From NCBI GenBank assembly GCA_021776755.1, contig JAJFFI010000099.1:1-5702 (forward strand): a stretch of DNA of 5,702 nucleotides, given 5' to 3'. The translations under genes and the position numbers were made by a program. The notes beneath the pieces are model-generated. The model made no database searches and had not been told where the DNA came from. It was given only the letters and a program-made list of their open reading frames with translations. Below are positions 5,218 through 5,702 of this stretch, piece after piece (the first letter of the stretch is position 1; each line of letters opens with the position of its first letter). Source of the stretch: Alphaproteobacteria bacterium (GTDB lineage Bacteria > Pseudomonadota > Alphaproteobacteria > JAJFFI01).

Positions 5218-5702
5218 ATGACCGAGAACAACAACAAACCGGACTCCCGGAAATCCGGCATCCTTGCCGCCGTGGCCGTGCCTTTTGCCCGCCTGTCCCG
5301 CTGGCACCGGAAGCTGCCATCTGCCTGGAAACCCGTGGCACTCTCGCTCGGCCTGCTGCTCCTCATGGGCGGCTGGTTCCTGACCGGAATTCTGATGCCG
5401 TCTACACCGGAATCGGTAACCGCGCAGGCGCCGGAAGCCCGGCCGGCAATGAAGGTCGAGGTCAAGGACTCGACCGCCCAGCAGGTGGCGCGCGAAGCTC
5501 TCGTCGAGGGCGAGGTCGTTCCCAACCGGCTGGTCACGCTGCGCGCGGAAACCGCCGGCGCGGTCAAGGAGATCGTCGCCACCGAGGGCGCGATGCTGCA
5601 GGAAGGCGACATCATTCTCCGCCTCGACGTCGGCGCGCGGGAGGCTGAACTTGCCGAAGCCCGCGCCGTGCTCGATCAGCGCCAGAAAAAATACCAAGCC
5701 AC
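5218..5702 (+). CDS. RND-type efflux periplasmic adaptor subunit (HlyD/AcrA-like), 3' end outside window
   Basis: 161 residues are visible and the frame stays open to the window edge. The order is a polar N-terminal cytoplasmic segment (1-35, ending in basic RLSRWHRK), then one membrane helix (about 39-60, ALSLGLLLLMGGWFLTGILM). A short Pro-rich linker follows, then VEGEVVPNRLVTLRAETAGA (about 97-115). Next comes the first half of a lipoyl-like domain with VKEIVATEGAMLQEGDIILR, and then the start of a charged alpha-hairpin (EAELAEARAVLDQRQKKYQ). This is the usual order in membrane fusion proteins that link an inner-membrane RND pump to an outer-membrane channel. There is no lipobox cysteine, so it is held by an uncleaved helix. 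The start is either ATG 5218 or, in the same frame, GTG 5209, whose GTGA overlaps the padR-like stop. Neither has a strong ribosome site. The pump gene itself should lie to the right; the substrate is unknown. Confidence 0.88.
   Translation, partial: MTENNNKPDSRKSGILAAVAVPFARLSRWHRKLPSAWKPVALSLGLLLLMGGWFLTGILMPSTPESVTAQAPEARPAMKVEVKDSTAQQVAREALVEGEVVPNRLVTLRAETAGAVKEIVATEGAMLQEGDIILRLDVGAREAELAEARAVLDQRQKKYQA

Noticed and set aside
4819..5697. Minus-strand open frame (292 codons) opposite the padR-like and efflux adaptor genes
   Set aside because: Both plus-strand genes have recognisable domains over this stretch. The antisense product has low-complexity Arg/Gly/Ser composition and no motif.

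Overview
The window looks like chromosomal DNA of a GC-rich alphaproteobacterium, plausibly of the Rhodospirillales type. The grounds are the sdhC-sdhD-sdhA-sdhB order, the style of the SdhC, SdhD and SdhB proteins, GTG starts, and a dispersed repeat with ATTCCC-N8-GGGAAT palindromes. Genus cannot be settled from the sequence alone.

Layout, left to right. (1) 2-451, plus strand: the 3' end of an unrecognised, mostly helical protein cut by the window edge. (2) 468-848, minus strand: a small cysteine/histidine-rich protein that converges on gene 1 and lies 22 nt downstream of sdhB. (3) 871-4397, minus strand: a complete succinate dehydrogenase (complex II) operon, transcribed sdhC, sdhD, sdhA, sdhB. 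The first three genes are tightly packed (gaps of 4 and 8 nt), while a 116-nt sdhA-sdhB gap holds a palindromic dispersed repeat (1673-1740). (4) 4398-4600: a divergent intergenic region with a candidate sdh promoter reading left and a TTGACA promoter reading right. The right-hand promoter is overlapped by a perfect 19-bp palindrome that looks like a PadR operator. (5) 4601-5212, plus strand: a PadR-family repressor. (6) 5218 to the window end, plus strand: the N-terminal part of a membrane-anchored periplasmic adaptor of an RND-type efflux pump, essentially contiguous with the padR-like gene.

How the genes work together. SdhA (covalent FAD) oxidises succinate, SdhB passes electrons through three Fe-S clusters, and SdhC/SdhD hold haem b and the quinone site in the inner membrane. 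All key ligands are present, so the complex should be functional. The PadR protein probably represses itself and the downstream efflux genes, and an unknown ligand would release it. The Cys-rich small protein is probably co-transcribed with sdh. It has an HxxxCxxC motif and a C-terminal CPWCG, and its function is unknown; it is the least explained gene here.

Most of the window is well-understood core metabolism. The points most worth a second look are the Cys-rich protein, the repeat inside the operon, the palindrome over the divergent promoter, and the sdhD start, which I place at GTG 3988 rather than at the upstream TTG. I see no CRISPR array, tRNA, rRNA, insertion sequence or clear new system.
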